Source of the DNA: Pedobacter sp. MR2016-24
Lineage (GTDB): Bacteria; Bacteroidota; Bacteroidia; Sphingobacteriales; Sphingobacteriaceae
Assembly: GCF_026239655.1 (NCBI RefSeq)
Contig: NZ_JAPIVO010000009.1
Span: 124,001 to 188,000 of the forward strand
Length of the DNA stretch: 64,000 bases
Direction: 5' to 3'
Shown: positions 61,754 through 64,000 of the stretch, piece after piece
How positions within the stretch are numbered: the stretch's first letter is position 1
Layout: the number at the start of each line of letters is the position of its first letter
The notes under the pieces: model-generated
Told to the model about the DNA's origin: nothing
Databases searched by the model: none
What the model saw: the letters and a program-made list of their open reading frames with translations, nothing else
Program-made: the position numbers and the translations under genes

Positions 61754-62080
61754 TTAAACGGAGAAGCTCTCTCCGCATGCACATGAGCGGCTTGCGTTTG
61801 GATTGTTGAAATTAAACCCTTTTCCATTTATTCCAACAGTGAAATCAAGCTCGGTACCTGCCAGGTATAAAAATGATTTCATGTCTAGTGCAATCCTGAT
61901 ACCTTTATCTTCGAAGAACTGATCGTCTGCCTTCGCTTCAGTATCAAAATCCATATTATATGATAATCCGGAACATCCTCCGGTCGTTACAGAAACGCGT
62001 AAAAATGATCCTTCTCCTTTGTCAGACTCTTCCATCAAACGGACAATTTTAGTTTTTGCTTTATCGGTTATTGTGATCAT
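61754..62080 (-). CDS. HesB/IscA-family iron-sulfur carrier
   Basis: The 108-residue protein keeps the three conserved cysteines: GGCSGLSYNM and SRSCACGESFSV at the end. IscA-type carriers accept and deliver Fe-S clusters. It sits 61 bases downstream of iscS on the same strand. No iscU or fdx gene lies in the window, so cluster assembly must use a scaffold elsewhere. Confidence 0.94.
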   Translation of the reverse strand: MITITDKAKTKIVRLMEESDKGEGSFLRVSVTTGGCSGLSYNMDFDTEAKADDQFFEDKGIRIALDMKSFLYLAGTELDFTVGINGKGFNFNNPNASRSCACGESFSV

Positions 62081-62141
62081 AGCTTTAATTTTAGGATGAT
62101 AATAAATGACAGCTAAAAAGATGCCAGATAAATTAATAATG

Positions 62142-63341
62142 TTATTTAATCAATTTTACTCCTTCAGCCTCCCTGAACATTTCCCACTGTGGAGAGAGGA
62201 TTCTGAGGTGACTGACTGCTTTTTTTGTATTTTCAATGGTATAATCAATTTCTTCGGCTGTAGTGAATCTCCCTAAGCCAAAACGAATAGAAGAATGTGC
62301 GAGATCATCAGATAAGCCCATGCCTTTTAATACATAGGAAGGTTCCAGGGAAGCCGAAGTACATGCTGAGCCCGAGGAAACAGCTATATCTTTCATGGCC
62401 ATCATCAACGCTTCGCCTTCCACATGTCTGAATGAAATATTTAACACATGCGGCAAACGATGAACGGTGTGACCATTTACATAACTTTCTTCTATTCCCG
62501 TCAATGCGGTTTCGAGTTTGCTTTTCAATCCTGACAGTCTTTCTGCTTCCTCTGCCATCTCTATGCGGCACAATTCGCAGGCTTTGCCAAAACCGACAAT
62601 TCCAGGGACATTTAATGTACCTGAACGCATGCCCCGCTCATGACCTCCGCCATCCAGTTGTGCTGTCAACTTAACCCTTGGATTTTTACGTCGTACATAT
62701 AATGCACCTACACCTTTTGGCCCATATAGCTTATGTGCTGTAAATGCCATGAGGTCTATGCCGTCAGTATCTACATTTACAGGTATTTTTCCAACTGCCT
62801 GGGTGGCGTCTGACATAAAAAGTGCTCCGTGTTTGTGCGCAATTGCAGAAATCTCTTTTATTGGCTGTATTACACCAGTCTCATTATTACCATACATTAC
62901 CGTAACCAGGATAGTTTGTGCTGTCATTGCTGCTTCCAGTTCCGCCAGATCTATCAATCCATTCGCTTTAACCCCGAGATAAGTTACTTTTGCACCTGCT
63001 TTTTCCAGGTGTTTGCAGGTGTCTAAAATAGCTTTATGTTCTGTAGCAGTAGTGATAATATGATTCCCTTTATCCTGATACATTTCAAATACACCTTTAA
63101 TAGCGAGGTTATCTGCCTCGGTAGCACCAGAAGTAAAGATGATCTCTTTATCGGTGCAGCCAACCAATTGAGCTACCTGCTCACGGGCATAATCAACACC
63201 TTCTTCTGCAACCCATCCAAATGCATGACTACGGCTCGCTGCATTTCCGAATTTACTGGTTAAATAAGGCAGCATTACTTCCAGTACTCTTGGATCAAGT
63301 GGTGTAGTAGCATTATTGTCCAGATAAATAGGAAGTTCCAT
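62142..63341 (-). CDS. iscS: Cysteine desulfurase
   Basis: The ATG at 63341 (399 residues) gives the standard start MELPIYLDNNATTPLDPRVL. PLP enzyme that takes sulfur from cysteine for Fe-S clusters and thio-modified tRNA. The PLP lysine is in FTAHKLYGPKGVGALY, and the catalytic cysteine is in SSGSACTSASLEPSYVLKGM. IscS and NifS forms are not easily told apart; length and context favour IscS. It is divergent from the methylmalonyl-CoA epimerase gene. Confidence 0.93.
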   Translation of the reverse strand: MELPIYLDNNATTPLDPRVLEVMLPYLTSKFGNAASRSHAFGWVAEEGVDYAREQVAQLVGCTDKEIIFTSGATEADNLAIKGVFEMYQDKGNHIITTATEHKAILDTCKHLEKAGAKVTYLGVKANGLIDLAELEAAMTAQTILVTVMYGNNETGVIQPIKEISAIAHKHGALFMSDATQAVGKIPVNVDTDGIDLMAFTAHKLYGPKGVGALYVRRKNPRVKLTAQLDGGGHERGMRSGTLNVPGIVGFGKACELCRIEMAEEAERLSGLKSKLETALTGIEESYVNGHTVHRLPHVLNISFRHVEGEALMMAMKDIAVSSGSACTSASLEPSYVLKGMGLSDDLAHSSIRFGLGRFTTAEEIDYTIENTKKAVSHLRILSPQWEMFREAEGVKLIK

Positions 63342-63436
63342 TGTATATGATGATTTGTATCTATGCAAAGGTATGAAAAAAGATGCCCAACATTAATAAT
63401 ATGCGGCGATCATAAGGTTATTACAGCATGCATTTT

Positions 63437-63444
63437 TACATTTG
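63437..63444 (+). promoter_or_regulatory. -7 box of the epimerase gene
   Basis: TACATTTG lies 13 bases before the ATG at 63458 and matches TAnnTTTG. No clear -33 element is seen. Confidence 0.5.
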
Positions 63445-63457
63445 TATAACGTATAGG

Positions 63458-63871
63458 ATGAAGATGAATAAAATTGAGCATATTGGTATAGCAGTTAAGG
63501 ATCTTGAGTTATCCTGCAACCTCTATGAAAAGTTACTTGGTGTAACTCCCTACAAAAGGGAACAGGTGTTTTCAGAAGGGGTATATACTGCATTTTTCAG
63601 GACAGGAGAAAGTAAAATTGAGCTCCTGCAGGCTACTACAAACGAGAGTGCAATCGCCGGTTTTATTGCTAAAAAAGGAGAGGGGATCCATCATATCGCC
63701 TTCCAGGTAGACGATATCCTCGCAGAAATGGTCAGGTTAAAAAATGAAGGTTTTACGCTGCTGAACGAAGAGCCAAAAATGGGAGCAGATAACAAGCTTG
63801 TTTGTTTTGTTCATCCCAAAGGTACAGGCGGAGTACTGGTTGAAATTTGTCAGGAACTCAACATAGAATAA
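63458..63871 (+). CDS. mce: Methylmalonyl-CoA epimerase
   Basis: A start at ATG 63458 (or 63464) gives about 137 residues, the normal length; the longer ORF runs into the promoter. It is a VOC/glyoxalase-fold enzyme that interconverts the (R) and (S) forms of methylmalonyl-CoA in propionate metabolism. The metal-binding histidine in KIEHIGIAVKDLELSCNLYE and the second in GEGIHHIAFQVDDI are present, with the glutamate in GGVLVEICQELN. One base separates it from the next gene. Confidence 0.93.
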   Translation: MKMNKIEHIGIAVKDLELSCNLYEKLLGVTPYKREQVFSEGVYTAFFRTGESKIELLQATTNESAIAGFIAKKGEGIHHIAFQVDDILAEMVRLKNEGFTLLNEEPKMGADNKLVCFVHPKGTGGVLVEICQELNIE

Positions 63872-63872
63872 G

Positions 63873-64000
63873 ATGGAAGATTTAAAAGCGCTGAGCAGGA
63901 TTATAGGAAATGACTTCGAACTGGAGGAGGAAATATCAGCAGACCAGCTTCGTGAAAAAATGATTTATGCTTTTTCATGGTTACTTGATAATGATATCTC
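63873..64000 (+). CDS. Hypothetical protein (5' part, runs off the window)
   Basis: An ATG at 63873 opens an uninterrupted frame to the window edge. The 42 visible residues are acidic and helical (EDLKALSRIIGNDFELEEEI). No family is recognisable from this fragment. Its spacing of one base from the epimerase gene suggests the same operon. Confidence 0.6.
   Translation, partial: MEDLKALSRIIGNDFELEEEISADQLREKMIYAFSWLLDNDI

Overview
The window is about 64 kb of AT-rich chromosomal DNA from a member of Bacteroidota, most likely family Sphingobacteriaceae and Pedobacter-like. Four things point there. Promoters have the form TTTG-N19-21-TAnnTTTG. Several proteins are typical of the phylum (TlpA-like lipoprotein relatives, TonB-plug-like motifs, DUF5723-, DUF3352- and DUF6266-like proteins, 7TMR-DISM kinases, LytS/LytTR pairs). 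Strong Shine-Dalgarno sequences are scarce. Housekeeping genes (rpmH, rnpA, yidD, priA, smpB, lysS, rpoN, tsaB, iscS) are chromosomal. I saw no rRNA, tRNA, CRISPR array, prophage or intact insertion sequence.

Layout. 1-4.4 kb: end of a prolyl oligopeptidase gene, a PfkB sugar kinase, an AraC regulator, and ornithine aminotransferase under a striking 36-bp palindrome, then a headless gene remnant. 4.4-8.0 kb: a VWA-domain protein divergent from an ECF sigma factor/anti-sigma-like pair; the VWA and anti-sigma proteins share a TonB-receptor-plug-like motif. 8-12.4 kb: TauE/SafE permease and small envelope and stress genes (PRC-barrel, OmpA, GDSL esterase, cold-shock protein, PA2169-like). 12.4-18.1 kb: regulators, a tiny transcription unit with a 17-codon ORF, a TlpA-like gene that seems to have lost its thioredoxin domain, a DUF6266-like protein, a DMT exporter, and a decayed GH92 mannosidase. 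18.2-21.3 kb: thiamine salvage operon thiM-thiE-thiD-tenA behind a TPP riboswitch. 21.4-22.8 kb: a fluoride riboswitch ahead of a CLC-F type fluoride exporter. 24-30.4 kb: a TetR regulator and a TolC-MFP-RND efflux operon sharing a palindromic operator.

30.9-37.1 kb is the most unusual segment. One tight minus-strand operon encodes an E1/ThiF-like adenylating enzyme, a GNAT/autoinducer-synthase-like protein, a 7TMR-DISM histidine kinase, a receiver-kinase hybrid and a lone receiver, with another receiver divergent from it. It has the shape of a make-a-small-molecule-and-sense-it module, and none of its receivers carries a DNA-binding output. This is inference, but it is the best candidate here for an undescribed system.

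37-64 kb is mostly conserved: rpoN, mscL, a ChaN-like protein, a LiaF-like/LytS/LytTR set, rpmH-rnpA-yidD-tsaB, envelope proteins, priA, pcm, smpB, an Nramp-UspA fusion with a DtxR/MntR repressor and its palindrome, an Lrp regulator, ung, lysS, an acyl-CoA ligase, an IscA-like protein, iscS and methylmalonyl-CoA epimerase. Many convergent pairs are separated by a single hairpin acting as a terminator for one or both sides.
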